Translations under genes and position numbers: made by a program
Shown here: positions 34,720-43,241 of the stretch, one piece after another
Numbering within the stretch: the stretch's first letter is position 1
Layout: the number at the start of each line of letters is the position of its first letter
NCBI GenBank assembly: GCA_022824305.1
Contig: JAJEAD010000023.1
Location: forward strand, 62,001-126,000
From: Gammaproteobacteria bacterium
GTDB lineage: Bacteria > Pseudomonadota > Gammaproteobacteria > HK1
Reading direction: 5' to 3'
Length of the DNA stretch: 64,000 nt
Notes under the pieces: model-generated
Databases searched by the model: none
What the model was told of the DNA's origin: nothing
Seen by the model: only the letters and a program-made list of their open reading frames with translations

Positions 34720-35145
34720 ATGTCGTTCAACGTCTATCTCACCTTCGACGGCAAGTGCCGGGAGGCCTTCGACTTCTACCGCTCGGTGTTCGGCGGGGAG
34801 TTCTCCGCGTTCATGACCTTCGGCGACGGTCCGCCCGACATGGGGGTGCCGGACGCGGAGAAGGGCCGGATCATGCACGTCTCCCTGCCCATCGGATCGG
34901 GTGTGCTGATGGGCAGCGACTCGTGCTCGGCCTTCGGGCCACCGCCGGTGACCGGGACCAACCTCGAGATCGCTTTGATCGGTGAGAGCAGAGAGCATTG
35001 CGACGAGGTGTTCGCCAGCCTGTCGGAGGGAGGCTCGGCCACGTTCCCGATGCAGGAGACCTTCTGGGGCGCCTACTTCGGCAAGTGGACCGACAAGTTC
35101 GGCATCCGCTGGATGATCAACTACAGCGCCCCGGACAAGTCGTGA
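34720..35145 (+). CDS. PhnB/YjdN-like VOC protein
   Basis: A 141-residue VOC-fold protein of the PhnB (3-demethylubiquinone methyltransferase-like domain) group: MSFNVYLTFDGKCREAFDFY at the start, GDGPPDMG, IMHVSLPIG, and the diagnostic end WGAYFGKWTDKFGIRWMINY. Function of the group is unknown; it binds small ligands or metals. Its stop overlaps the next gene's GTG start by four bases (GTGA), so it is coupled to the TauD gene. A -10-like TACAAT lies at 34675-34680. Confidence 0.82.
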   Translation: MSFNVYLTFDGKCREAFDFYRSVFGGEFSAFMTFGDGPPDMGVPDAEKGRIMHVSLPIGSGVLMGSDSCSAFGPPPVTGTNLEIALIGESREHCDEVFASLSEGGSATFPMQETFWGAYFGKWTDKFGIRWMINYSAPDKS

Positions 35146-36005
35146 GCGACTTCGACGTCGAGCCCCTGCACCCGGATTTCGGGGCGCGGATCACGGGAGT
35201 GGACCTCGGCGCGCCGCTCTCGGAACCCGAGGTGGAATCGATTCGGGAGGCGATCGACACCTGGTCTCTGCTCTGCTTTCCGGGACAGGCGATGACGGAC
35301 GAGGCGCACCTCGACTTCACGCGCCGCCTCGGGGAGCCGGAGGCGGAGCACGTCACGCTGGGCAAGACCGGCAAGGTGGTGTACTTCGGCACCGTCGGCA
35401 ACGTCACCGCGGACGGCGGCACCCACGGCAACGCCCACCCCCGTACCCGCTACCAGACCGGCAACGAAATGTGGCACTCGGACTCCTCGTTCCGCCTCGT
35501 GCCCTCCTTCGTCTCCATCACCCACGCCTACGAAGTGCCCGGAGAAGGCGGGGGGACGCACTTCGTGAGCATGCGCAGCGCCTACGAGCGCCTGCCCGGG
35601 GACCTGCAGGCGACGATCGACCCCCTCCACGTGCTGCACGACTACGTGTTCTCGAGAAGCCAGGTGGCGCTTGTCGACCCCGCCCACGCGGCCTCCCTGC
35701 CCCCCGTGGCGCACCGCCTCGTGCGCACCAACCCGAGAAACGGCCGCAAGGGCTACTACGTCGGCTCGCACGCCCGCTCCATCGTGGGCTGGTCGGGAAT
35801 AGAGAGCCGCCGCCTCATCGACGACCTGCTCGAGCGCGCGACCCGGCCCGAGGACGTCTACACCCACCAGTGGCAGGCGGGCGACACCGTGATCTGGGAC
35901 AACCGTTGCCTGCTGCACCGGGGCGCCGGCTACGACGCCGACCGCTGGCGGCGGCGGATGCGCCAGACCCGCGTCGCGGGAGCATGCCCAACGCTCGAGG
36001 AGTAA
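35142..36005 (+). CDS. TauD/TfdA-family 2-oxoglutarate dioxygenase
   Basis: A 287-residue Fe(II)/2-oxoglutarate oxygenase. Iron ligands H112 and D114 lie in MWHSDSSF; the distal His is in CLLHRGAGY with Arg residues in WRRRMRQTR for 2-oxoglutarate. The opening EPLHPDFGARITGVDL is typical of TauD/TfdA. Members hydroxylate taurine, sulfonates, 2,4-D, or carnitine-like compounds; the substrate here is unknown. GTG 35142 overlaps the upstream stop, and the ureohydrolase gene starts three bases after its stop, a tight unit. Confidence 0.87.
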   Translation: MSDFDVEPLHPDFGARITGVDLGAPLSEPEVESIREAIDTWSLLCFPGQAMTDEAHLDFTRRLGEPEAEHVTLGKTGKVVYFGTVGNVTADGGTHGNAHPRTRYQTGNEMWHSDSSFRLVPSFVSITHAYEVPGEGGGTHFVSMRSAYERLPGDLQATIDPLHVLHDYVFSRSQVALVDPAHAASLPPVAHRLVRTNPRNGRKGYYVGSHARSIVGWSGIESRRLIDDLLERATRPEDVYTHQWQAGDTVIWDNRCLLHRGAGYDADRWRRRMRQTRVAGACPTLEE

Positions 36006-36008
36006 CGC

Positions 36009-36968
36009 GTGACGAGCACACCCAGCCTCCATGCGATGTTCGGCTCCGACGCCGGCGGCACCTTCATGGGAGTCGAATTCTGCGAGGACCTCGACCGCCT
36101 CGCTCAGCCAATCGCGCTGATCGGCGCGCCCTGCGCCGCGCCCTACAAGTCGGTGGGGGCGTACTGCGCAAACGGACCCCGCGCGATTCGCGATGGGATG
36201 GCCGCGTTCACCGCGAACCTCTCCCATCACGACTTCGAAGTGGGCGGGCGGATTTTCCCCGGAGAAGCGGGTGCGGCCGACTGCGGGGACCTGCCCTTCG
36301 ACGAAGACGACTCGCGCGGCAACCGGGACCGGATTCGGGGCGCGATCTCGAAGATCCTGGAACGCAACGCCGTGCCCATCGTGCTCGGGGGGGACGACTC
36401 GGTCCCCATCCCGATGTTCGAGGCCTACGCCGGGCGCGGAGACTTCACCATCCTCCAGATCGACGCCCACATCGACTGGCGCGACGAGGTCCAGGGCGAA
36501 CGTTTCGGACTCTCTTCCACCATGCGGCGCGCGTCGGAGATGCGCCACGTGGAGCGCATCGTCCAGGTGGGGCAACGCGGCATCGGATCCGCACGGAGGG
36601 CCGAGTACGACGACGCCCTGGCCTGGGGCGTCCACTTCGTCTCCGCCCGCGAGGTCCATCGCAACGGAGTGCCAGGCGCGCTCCGGCACCTGCCGCCTTC
36701 CGCGCGGGTCATCGTCTCCCTCGACGTCGACGGGATGGACCCCTCCGTCATGCCCGGCGTCATCGGCCGCGCGCCCGGCGGCCTGGGCTACTGGGACGTG
36801 ATCGAGCTGCTTGACGGGATTGCGGCAAAGGCGGAGATTGCGGGGATGGCCATCGTCGAGTTCATGCCGGAGCGCGACGTCGACGGCATCGGCGCGCTGA
36901 CCGCGGGGCGCATCGTCGCGACGGCGATGGGGCTGATCGCGAGACGGCAGCAGAGGAACGAAACGTGA
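36009..36968 (+). CDS. Ureohydrolase (agmatinase/arginase family) with GGDDS at the first metal motif
   Basis: A 319-residue ureohydrolase. Metal motifs: DAHIDW (D152, H154, D156) and SLDVDGMDP (D239, D241) are intact. The first motif, GGDHS in arginase and agmatinase, here reads GGDDSVP, placing Asp (D130) at the usual His ligand. Relatives split guanidino compounds into urea plus an amine. The changed ligand suggests altered metal or substrate preference (inference). GTG start, GAGGAG nine bases upstream. It sits between TauD and a copper chaperone gene; an AruI-like decarboxylase at 62050-63657 could supply a guanidino substrate, though far away. Confidence 0.88.
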   Translation: MTSTPSLHAMFGSDAGGTFMGVEFCEDLDRLAQPIALIGAPCAAPYKSVGAYCANGPRAIRDGMAAFTANLSHHDFEVGGRIFPGEAGAADCGDLPFDEDDSRGNRDRIRGAISKILERNAVPIVLGGDDSVPIPMFEAYAGRGDFTILQIDAHIDWRDEVQGERFGLSSTMRRASEMRHVERIVQVGQRGIGSARRAEYDDALAWGVHFVSAREVHRNGVPGALRHLPPSARVIVSLDVDGMDPSVMPGVIGRAPGGLGYWDVIELLDGIAAKAEIAGMAIVEFMPERDVDGIGALTAGRIVATAMGLIARRQQRNET

Positions 36969-37495
36969 AGCACCAACTGGCGTCGATCATGTTGCTCGCC
37001 GCGCTGGGAGGCGCGGCGCTCGCCGAGGAGTACCGCCTCGGCGACCTGGTCGTGCAGGACCCGTGGGCGCGCGAGATGCCGCCGGTGTCCGCGACCGGCG
37101 CGCTGTGGTTCCGGGTCGTGAACCACGGCGGCGCGGACCGCATCGTGTCCGTGCAATCGCCCTTCGCCGAGCGGGCGGAGCTGCACACCCACGAGCTGGA
37201 AGACGGCGTCGCGAAGATGCGCCACCTGCCCTCCGTGGAAGTGCCGGCGCACGGCGATCTCGTGTTCGAACCGGGCGACCGTCACGTCATGCTGATCGGT
37301 CTGAACGAAGCCCTCGTCGCGGGCGAGAGCTTCCCGGTGACCATACGCTTCGCGCAGGCGGGAGAAATGGAAGTGTTGGTCCGGGTCAGGTCGTCGGAGA
37401 CGGCGGGATACGGTGGCCTCTCGATCCATTCCGGTCATTCGGAGGACGCAGACGAGCTCTCCGGTTCCCGAGACCCGCCCGAAGCGATCGCCTGA
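36965..37495 (+). CDS. PCu(A)C periplasmic copper chaperone
   Basis: A 176-residue secreted protein: signal peptide about 1-20 (MLLAALGGAALA), then a cupredoxin-like domain. The complete Cu(I) motif is present: H74, ten residues, M85, twenty-one residues, H107 and M109 (HVM). A C-terminal tail of about 30 residues (SIHSGHSED) adds further His. Such proteins deliver copper to cytochrome oxidase Cu-A sites or other cuproenzymes. GTG overlaps the stop of the ureohydrolase gene by four bases, with AGAGGA upstream, so it is coupled to that gene, an unusual context. Confidence 0.88.
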   Translation: MKHQLASIMLLAALGGAALAEEYRLGDLVVQDPWAREMPPVSATGALWFRVVNHGGADRIVSVQSPFAERAELHTHELEDGVAKMRHLPSVEVPAHGDLVFEPGDRHVMLIGLNEALVAGESFPVTIRFAQAGEMEVLVRVRSSETAGYGGLSIHSGHSEDADELSGSRDPPEAIA

Positions 37496-37732
37496 CCGCG
37501 CGAAAGGCGGCGCCGTGCGCGCAGCTCCTGACGCGACGAAGACAACTCGACGCTTGGCCTGAACGCCCGCCGACAGCGCGAGCGTCGAGGCGCTCTCATC
37601 CACGATCGAAAAGCGCCGACTGCACAGCAGCGCGCGCAGATTCGGTGGCGCTGCCCGCCGGAGACGGCGTGCGGGACAAGGTCGGCGGCTCACCCACACC
37701 AGGCCTTCGAGCCTCTCCCCCCAACTTCCGCC

Positions 37733-38494
37733 TCACGGTCCGTTCCGGTAGGCGTCCACCAGGGAACGGAAATGCGCGTCCCGATAGCGCAGAGCCGGGT
37801 CGAGTCCGTGCTGCTTTACGAGGAAACGCCTCAGGCGGCAAAGGCTTCGCGCCTTCCATCGCTCCCCCCTTCGCAGGCGCGCGCGGTCGAAATCGACGAG
37901 ATGGAAGCGCCCTTCCCCGTCGACCAGGATGTTCCCCGCCGTCAGGTCCGGGTGCCAGACCCGGCAGTCGTGGAATCGGCGCAGGGTGGCGCCGAGACGC
38001 CGCCACCCCTCCTCGGGCAGCTCCCGTTCGAGCAGGAGCCGGTGCAGCGTCTCGCAACCCCGGATCAGCACCGTGATGAAGTCGGCCCGATAGAGCAGCG
38101 GCCCGTGGCGCACGACGCGCCACGCCGCGGGCGCCGGCACCGGGAGGCCACGGGCGCGCATCTCGCCGAGCACGCGCCACTCGCGCGCCGGCCGGGTCCG
38201 GGCGCGGGACAACCAGAGATAACGGTCGCGCATCAGCCGCGAGAGCGCGCCCCCGCGCCGGTAGTGGCGAAGGAGGAACGTGTTCCCGTTCAGCTCGAAG
38301 ACCCACACCGCTCCGCGCAGGCTGCTCGTCGTGGCGCGCAGCAAACCCTCCGCCCGCAGGTATTCCGGATCGAAGACCGCCGGCGCCAACCCGGGAAGAA
38401 GCTCCGCGTCGTAGGCGACGTACTGGTTCCCGTACGAGACCTCGGCCAGGCGCACGTCAAGGTCCGGTGGTGGAAGCACCTGATCCGCACGCAA
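37733..38494 (-). CDS. kdkA: 3-deoxy-D-manno-octulosonic acid (Kdo) kinase
   Basis: A protein of up to 253 residues matching the Kdo kinase/InaA-like kinase fold: YDAELLPGLAPAVFDPEYL near 28-46, RGAVWVFELNGNTFLLRHYRRGG, catalytic WHPDLTAGNILVD near 188-200 and DFDRAR near 208. KdkA phosphorylates the Kdo residue on lipid A at the 4 position in bacteria whose core has a single Kdo. The first codon is uncertain: TTG at 38494 or GTG at 38479. Nearby waaA and kdoO support a role in lipopolysaccharide inner core. Confidence 0.85.
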   Translation of the reverse strand: MRADQVLPPPDLDVRLAEVSYGNQYVAYDAELLPGLAPAVFDPEYLRAEGLLRATTSSLRGAVWVFELNGNTFLLRHYRRGGALSRLMRDRYLWLSRARTRPAREWRVLGEMRARGLPVPAPAAWRVVRHGPLLYRADFITVLIRGCETLHRLLLERELPEEGWRRLGATLRRFHDCRVWHPDLTAGNILVDGEGRFHLVDFDRARLRRGERWKARSLCRLRRFLVKQHGLDPALRYRDAHFRSLVDAYRNGP

Positions 38495-38618
38495 GGAGGC
38501 CGCGCGTCACTCCGGAATGAGTCGAGTCTGGGACCATCGCATTGGACCCGCCGCGAAGCGCAGGAACTCAGCGAATCACCACGAGCATCTTCCGCCGACG
38601 GCGAACGCGCGTAGCGGT

Positions 38619-38636
38619 CTGGTGTCGGAACACCAG
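38619..38636. repeat. 7-bp perfect hairpin downstream of a glycosyltransferase gene
   Basis: Arms CTGGTGT and ACACCAG enclose a CGGA tetraloop, about 53 bases past the minus-strand glycosyltransferase stop and upstream of kdkA. It could attenuate transcription between the two genes; no T-run follows. Confidence 0.4.
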
Positions 38637-38688
38637 GGGGTCGGCGCCACGCTGCCGGCGAATGCTCTACGCGGCCCTACCACCATTA

Positions 38689-39975
38689 TCAAGAAACACT
38701 GCCTTCCATCCCATCACCTGTCACCGGATGCTGCAAGAGATCCAAGAGCAGCTTCTCGTAGCTGACCGCCGCTCTCTCCACGCTGAAGTCCTTGGCCCGC
38801 TCCCGTAACTCGCGTGCGTCCGGCGGCCGGTCGAGGAGCTGGTGCATCGCCTCCGCCAACGCAACCTCATCGCCGACCGGAACCAGAGTTCCGAATTCTC
38901 CGTTGCGAAGTATCTCTGCCGGGCCGGCAGGATAATCGGTGCTGATGCAGGGGCAACCGCAGGCCAACGCTTCCACGATGACCATACCAAATCCTTCGGA
39001 TATGGACGACACCACGAACAAAGACGCGTGGGACATGAACGCGAAGGGGTTGCCGACCCATCCAGGAAGCGATACCCGGTCTTCGAGTCCGAGTTTTCGA
39101 ACGATCCCTTCCAGACGCCTCCTCTCCTTTCCTTCGCCAAGGACGATCAAACGGCACGCGCGCCGCGCTGCGACCAGGGAAAATGCCCTGATGAGGGTAG
39201 AGAAGTCCTTCTGCTTCGACAATCGACCAACGGATAGAACGACCGGCGGACCGCCGTCAAAAAACCACGGATGACTGGGAAGTTCAGCCATCCTGCTCTG
39301 AAGGTACGGCGTCACAGCTGGATCATAAATGGTCGTGATCTTCTCTCTTGCAACGTCCAGAGCTTCTGTCACGCTGTCGGAGACACCATGAGAGACACTC
39401 ACGAAGTGTGCCGCACGTGAATACAGATGCCGGCGCAAGTGCCATGAACGTCGGCGCAACCGCAGTGAGCATCGGCGCAAACTCCATGAGCGATCGCGCC
39501 TGACAACCCCGCGAACTATCGGCACGATCGGTGGAAGTCGAGCCAGGGAGCGGCCTGCCAGGAAAGATGCCGCTTCCGCACGGGACAGATTCGGCAAGAG
39601 ACAGTCGGGACTCTCAGTCTCCAGGTAGTTTGCGACGGCACTGGACCAGCGAGTCAAGCGTCTTCCGGGCAGACAGCGAAGATCCCAACGGAGGGCGCGT
39701 GCCATGTTGATCCACTGCAAGGGTAGAGTGGAAGCGTGCAGCCGGACCAGACGAGCAAGCTCCGGTGCGGCGCATTCTTCCGTGAGTCTGTCCCGTATGG
39801 CGTCTACGACGAAAAGACGCGCTTCTTTCGGAACCTCCCCGGAGAAATGGATCTTCGCCCGGAACAGGAGGATATCGACCCGGTGGCCACGGTCGAGCAG
39901 TCCTCTGGCCAGCCAGAGCACCGATCTCCCGGTGCCGCCACCGCCGAGATCCCGGACAACCAGGGCAATGTGCAT
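38689..39975 (-). CDS. Group 1 (GT-B) glycosyltransferase
   Basis: A 428-residue GT4-like glycosyltransferase. The ATG at 39975 gives the usual start MHIALVVRDLGGGGTGRSVL. The donor-binding half contains VLSVGRLSKQKDFSTLIRAF, VLGEGKERRRLE and the E-x7-E motif EGFGMVIVEALACG. Such enzymes transfer hexose, heptose or related sugars in lipopolysaccharide or polysaccharide assembly. It lies 75 bases after waaA and before kdkA on the same strand. Its base composition looks less GC-rich than flanking metabolic genes, as is common for surface-sugar genes. Confidence 0.87.
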   Translation of the reverse strand: MHIALVVRDLGGGGTGRSVLWLARGLLDRGHRVDILLFRAKIHFSGEVPKEARLFVVDAIRDRLTEECAAPELARLVRLHASTLPLQWINMARALRWDLRCLPGRRLTRWSSAVANYLETESPDCLLPNLSRAEAASFLAGRSLARLPPIVPIVRGVVRRDRSWSLRRCSLRLRRRSWHLRRHLYSRAAHFVSVSHGVSDSVTEALDVAREKITTIYDPAVTPYLQSRMAELPSHPWFFDGGPPVVLSVGRLSKQKDFSTLIRAFSLVAARRACRLIVLGEGKERRRLEGIVRKLGLEDRVSLPGWVGNPFAFMSHASLFVVSSISEGFGMVIVEALACGCPCISTDYPAGPAEILRNGEFGTLVPVGDEVALAEAMHQLLDRPPDARELRERAKDFSVERAAVSYEKLLLDLLQHPVTGDGMEGSVS

Positions 39976-40050
39976 GGATCGCTCAGGGTCGCAGACCGCG
40001 GACAGCGTGTAAGCCGGAGCCGGCGCCATCGAGACCTGCGTGCTCTATCC

Positions 40051-41421
40051 TCAACGAGAATCCAGACCAGCGGCCGCCCGCAGTGTCGGGTTACGGATAT
40101 CAGGATTCGACGGGCGCTCGGATCCCGACCTCAGCAGCGATTGCAGGAGAGTGTAGTTTCTCTCCGTCGCGCCCTGGCGGCTCAGGATCGCAGCTCTGGC
40201 CTTCATCCCCATCCGCCGGCGTCCGGATTCGTCTTCGACGAGTCGAAGCAGGTGCCGGGCAAGCTCTTCCTCGTCACGCACTACCGCCCCCGCTCCGGCC
40301 TCCATGAGCGCTTCCGCGGTCTCGGCAAAGCTCGAGTGGTGGGGTCCGAAGAGCACCGGAACACCGGCTATTGCCGGCTCCATGAGGTTGTGCCCGCCGC
40401 GGTTGTGCCCACGAAAGATGAGGCTGCCGCCCACGAACGCGATATCCGCCGCCGCATACAGCGCGCGGAGCTCGCCGAGAGTGTCCACGACCAGGATCGC
40501 CTCGGCCCCCGGCGCTTGCTCTCCGTTGTCCACCGCTGTCTTCAGGAGCGCGCGGTGCCCGTGTTCCCGGACCTTGCGTGCCACCCCTTTTGCATCCGAC
40601 GGATAGCGGGGCACCAGGACCAGAGCGACCGGTAGTCGCGTCTTGCTGCTCGAGTGCCGCCAGGCCCGCAGCAGCGCGTCGTCTTCACCGGAGTGAAGGC
40701 TTCCGCCCATGATGACCACATCCCGGGCGCCGTAGCCCAACTGCTCACGAAGCGCGCCGACTTCTCCCGGGTCCGACGGTGGCGGCGCGAGGTCGTACTT
40801 CATGTTGCCGGTCACGTGGAGGCGTCGCTCCTCCACCCCGAGGCGCTGCAGGCGCCGGGCATGCTCCTCTCCCTGGACGGCGATGAAGGGCATCGCCCGC
40901 ATGAGCGAGGGAACGACGCGGCTCAGAGCGTGCCGCCGGCAGGACCTCGGGGACATCCGGCCGTTCAACACGACGACCGGGGTGTCTCGCCGCCGCAACG
41001 CGAGAAGGAAATTCGGCCACAGGTCCCCTTCCACGATCACCACCAGGCGGGGACGGAGGCGACGCAGGAATCGGTTGACGACGACGGAAAGGTCGAAGGG
41101 AAAGAGCACGACGCGGTGCCGGGGGAAGGCGCGGCGCGCAACGGCGAGACCGGAGGAAGAAAAGGCGGAGACCACGAGCGGGGTCTCCGGCATGTCCCGC
41201 TCCAGCCGTCGAACGAGCGCTTGCAGCAGGAGGATCTCGCCCGCGGATGCGCCATGCAGCCAGATGGACGAGGGTGCGTCGGCCGCGAGGCCGATGCCGA
41301 AGCGAGCCAGGAGTCCCCCGAAAGCGCCGCGCCGCGCGAAGCGATAGATGAACCATGGCAAGGCCGCGACCGCTGCCAGCAGATACACGAGGTCGAGCAG
41401 CAGGGCGAGAATAAGCTTCAA
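40051..41421 (-). CDS. waaA: 3-deoxy-D-manno-octulosonic acid transferase
   Basis: A 456-residue Kdo transferase (WaaA/KdtA). An N-terminal membrane anchor at about 1-26 is followed by WLHGASAGEILLLQAL near 53-68, which includes the catalytic Glu region, then VVIVEGDLWPNFLLA and the C-terminal GGSLIFRGHNRGGHNLMEPA and VLFGPHHSSFAETAEAL. It adds Kdo from CMP-Kdo to lipid IVA at the inner membrane. TTG is the most suitable start. A kinase for Kdo nearby suggests that this copy may add only one Kdo, by analogy with Haemophilus (inference). Confidence 0.92.
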   Translation of the reverse strand: MKLILALLLDLVYLLAAVAALPWFIYRFARRGAFGGLLARFGIGLAADAPSSIWLHGASAGEILLLQALVRRLERDMPETPLVVSAFSSSGLAVARRAFPRHRVVLFPFDLSVVVNRFLRRLRPRLVVIVEGDLWPNFLLALRRRDTPVVVLNGRMSPRSCRRHALSRVVPSLMRAMPFIAVQGEEHARRLQRLGVEERRLHVTGNMKYDLAPPPSDPGEVGALREQLGYGARDVVIMGGSLHSGEDDALLRAWRHSSSKTRLPVALVLVPRYPSDAKGVARKVREHGHRALLKTAVDNGEQAPGAEAILVVDTLGELRALYAAADIAFVGGSLIFRGHNRGGHNLMEPAIAGVPVLFGPHHSSFAETAEALMEAGAGAVVRDEEELARHLLRLVEDESGRRRMGMKARAAILSRQGATERNYTLLQSLLRSGSERPSNPDIRNPTLRAAAGLDSR

Positions 41422-41461
41422 GCGCTACTCGAAGGGAAGGGTACGCGGGACATCGCGATGC

Positions 41462-41797
41462 CTAATCCGCCAGTCCCAGCACGAAGGCGAGCGCCTGGTT
41501 CAAGCGGGCAAGCTCCCGCCTGTCCAAGCGGCCGAGCCTGGCACCAATCCTTGCACGCCGGACAGTCACGGGCTTGTCGATCATGATCTGGGACACTGCA
41601 TGAAGACCGTTTGCCGGTGAGGGTTGGACCTTCACCCGGAAGTCCGGCGCATCCTCCAGTGTGGAGGTCATCTGGCAAAGGATCACGGACTCGTGCTGCT
41701 CCGGAAATACGTCGCTCTGGACGATCACCGCCGGGCGCGGCTTGCCGAAGTCGCCGGATGCCGCAACCGTCACCACATCACCGCGTTTCAGTCTCAT
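41462..41797 (-). CDS. MazF/PemK-type toxin
   Basis: A 111-residue endoribonuclease-toxin of the PemK/MazF fold, starting at ATG 41797 (MRLKRGDVVTVA). Family marks: GDFGKPRPAVIVQSD near 13-27 and the C-terminal ARLGRLDRRELARLNQAL. It cleaves mRNA when free of its antitoxin. Its first 20 bases overlap the end of the upstream antitoxin gene, the standard toxin-antitoxin layout. It lies between waaA and kdoO, interrupting the lipopolysaccharide block. Confidence 0.87.
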   Translation of the reverse strand: MRLKRGDVVTVAASGDFGKPRPAVIVQSDVFPEQHESVILCQMTSTLEDAPDFRVKVQPSPANGLHAVSQIMIDKPVTVRRARIGARLGRLDRRELARLNQALAFVLGLAD

Positions 41798-41993
41798 CAA
41801 GCTCCGAAACCGCCTCGATCCACCGCAGGGTATCGGCCTCATGCAGTCGGTCGAGGCGAGAGACCGAATCCGCTACCCGCGCACGAACGGTTTCCAAGCG
41901 GGCATCGGGCAGGACTATTCGAATCTCGCGCGTGCCCCGAGCGCGTCGGCGCAGGCGAAGCGCCCGCATTCTCTCCGCAGGAGACGCCGGCAT
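41778..41993 (-). CDS. MazE-like (DUF3018) antitoxin
   Basis: A 71-residue protein beginning MPASPAERMRALRLRRRARG, with REIRIVLPDAR as the central strand and an acidic C-terminal tail DTLRWIEAVSELDE suited to wrap the toxin. DUF3018 proteins pair with PemK/MazF toxins. AAGGAG lies nine bases upstream of the ATG at 41993. A promoter with an internal palindrome is seen just upstream. It probably represses its own operon with the toxin. Confidence 0.85.
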   Translation of the reverse strand: MPASPAERMRALRLRRRARGTREIRIVLPDARLETVRARVADSVSRLDRLHEADTLRWIEAVSELDETETR

Positions 41994-42020
41994 GGTCGAA
42001 TCTCCTTCAATTTGACGCGC

Positions 42021-42049
42021 AATGTAACGCGTTACGATACGACGATCAA
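42021..42049 (-). promoter_or_regulatory. Promoter with palindromic operator for the MazEF-type pair
   Basis: On the minus strand, -35 TTGATC (42044-42049) and -10 TACATT (42021-42026) are separated by exactly 17 bases. The perfect 12-base palindrome GTAACGCGTTAC (42024-42035) overlaps the spacer and -10 box, the position expected for an autorepressor. The predicted transcript starts about 20 bases before the antitoxin ATG. Confidence 0.7.
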
Positions 42050-42230
42050 TCCATGCATCCGTGGCTGCAGGAGATTCCACGCAAGATTATCGTGGAGGAC
42101 AGCGACGCCGATGCGGAACCTGGTCCGTCACTTCGGTCGTCGGTGGAGATGCCGGTCGCCGCGTGCGCCCACGCGGATCGGGGCGTGATGCGGCATCGCG
42201 GGGAGACCTTTCGGCGAAGGCGTCCCCGAA

Positions 42231-43139
42231 TCAAAGGGCCCGTTCCAGTACGTGATACGGAGAGAGCTCGGGCCGGCGGCAGTTGCGCAGGGGAACGAGG
42301 ATCGTCGTGACCAGGGCGTGCCGTCCGGAGATCACGGAGTGGCTCACACTGTCGGTCATCACCAGCCAGGCCGAGAAGGGAGGGAAGCGCAGCTCCCGAT
42401 AGCCACTCGAGTCACGACGAAATGCTTCCGACTCCTTCATGTGGTTGTGGACACGGCGCATCGCGCGATCATAGGGACTCGAATCGAGGACCTTGAGGAG
42501 GGGAAAGATCCGGCTGAGGACCGCGATCAATCGACGGTAGCCCCGATCCCGGAGATCTTCGTCGATTCCGCGCCGACTGCCTCCGCCTCCCGCGGCGGCG
42601 AGGAGTTCCGGATGACGTTCGAGCAGGGCCGAAAAGGCCCCCTTCGTGCCCCACACGCGATCGACGGCCGGATTGACGTTGACGAAGAAACGCAGGATCC
42701 GATCGCCACGGGTAGCACCGTAGGCGCCCGCGTCAACGTGCACGATCTCGTTGCTGGAGCGGGGCTTGAGAGCGCGGCCCTCCTCCTCCAGGGGCCGAAA
42801 GCTGCACGTGCCCACCGTCCACCCCGGGGTCAGGTCCGGCACGATCCGCTCCAGGTACCGGGTCACGGCCCGGCTGTGCTCCTTGAGAATTGCGGTGGCG
42901 CGTATCCGTACCGGCTCGGGGGCATCGAAACGAGGTATCGAGCCGGACTCCGGGTGATAGCTCACGTTCTTGATTCTGGTCTGCAGGGGGAGTTCCTCGC
43001 GCAGGAAATCGAGGTCCTCCGCCAGCGGCAGCTCGAGGGGACAGCGCTCGAAGTAGACGATCTGGCTGTCCTCCAAAGCGTCCACGATCCGGGCGGGCGA
43101 TGCGTCGGAGTAATCCGGCAGTTGGATGGATGCAGTCAT
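42231..43139 (-). CDS. kdoO: Kdo 3-hydroxylase (KdoO-like Fe(II)/2-oxoglutarate dioxygenase)
   Basis: A 302-residue protein matching Kdo hydroxylase. Iron ligands H134 and D136 are in NEIVHVDAGAY, followed by the family segment GDRILRFFVNVNP; the distal His is in SVSHSVISGRHAL. KdoO turns Kdo into the 3-hydroxy sugar Ko in Burkholderia and Yersinia lipopolysaccharide, using Fe(II), 2-oxoglutarate and O2 at the inner membrane. The start at 43139 (MTASIQLPDYSDAS) fits the family; a frame start at 43205 is also possible. It lies among waaA, kdkA and glycosyltransferase genes. Confidence 0.85.
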   Translation of the reverse strand: MTASIQLPDYSDASPARIVDALEDSQIVYFERCPLELPLAEDLDFLREELPLQTRIKNVSYHPESGSIPRFDAPEPVRIRATAILKEHSRAVTRYLERIVPDLTPGWTVGTCSFRPLEEEGRALKPRSSNEIVHVDAGAYGATRGDRILRFFVNVNPAVDRVWGTKGAFSALLERHPELLAAAGGGGSRRGIDEDLRDRGYRRLIAVLSRIFPLLKVLDSSPYDRAMRRVHNHMKESEAFRRDSSGYRELRFPPFSAWLVMTDSVSHSVISGRHALVTTILVPLRNCRRPELSPYHVLERAL

Positions 43140-43241
43140 CTCGATGCTGGAGGCCGGTTCAACGAGGCGCGTGCTCAGGTCGCCAGCACAGTAGTGGCGG
43201 TCCAAACACTCGCGAACTACCCACGGGCGCCCCGGCGTCTG

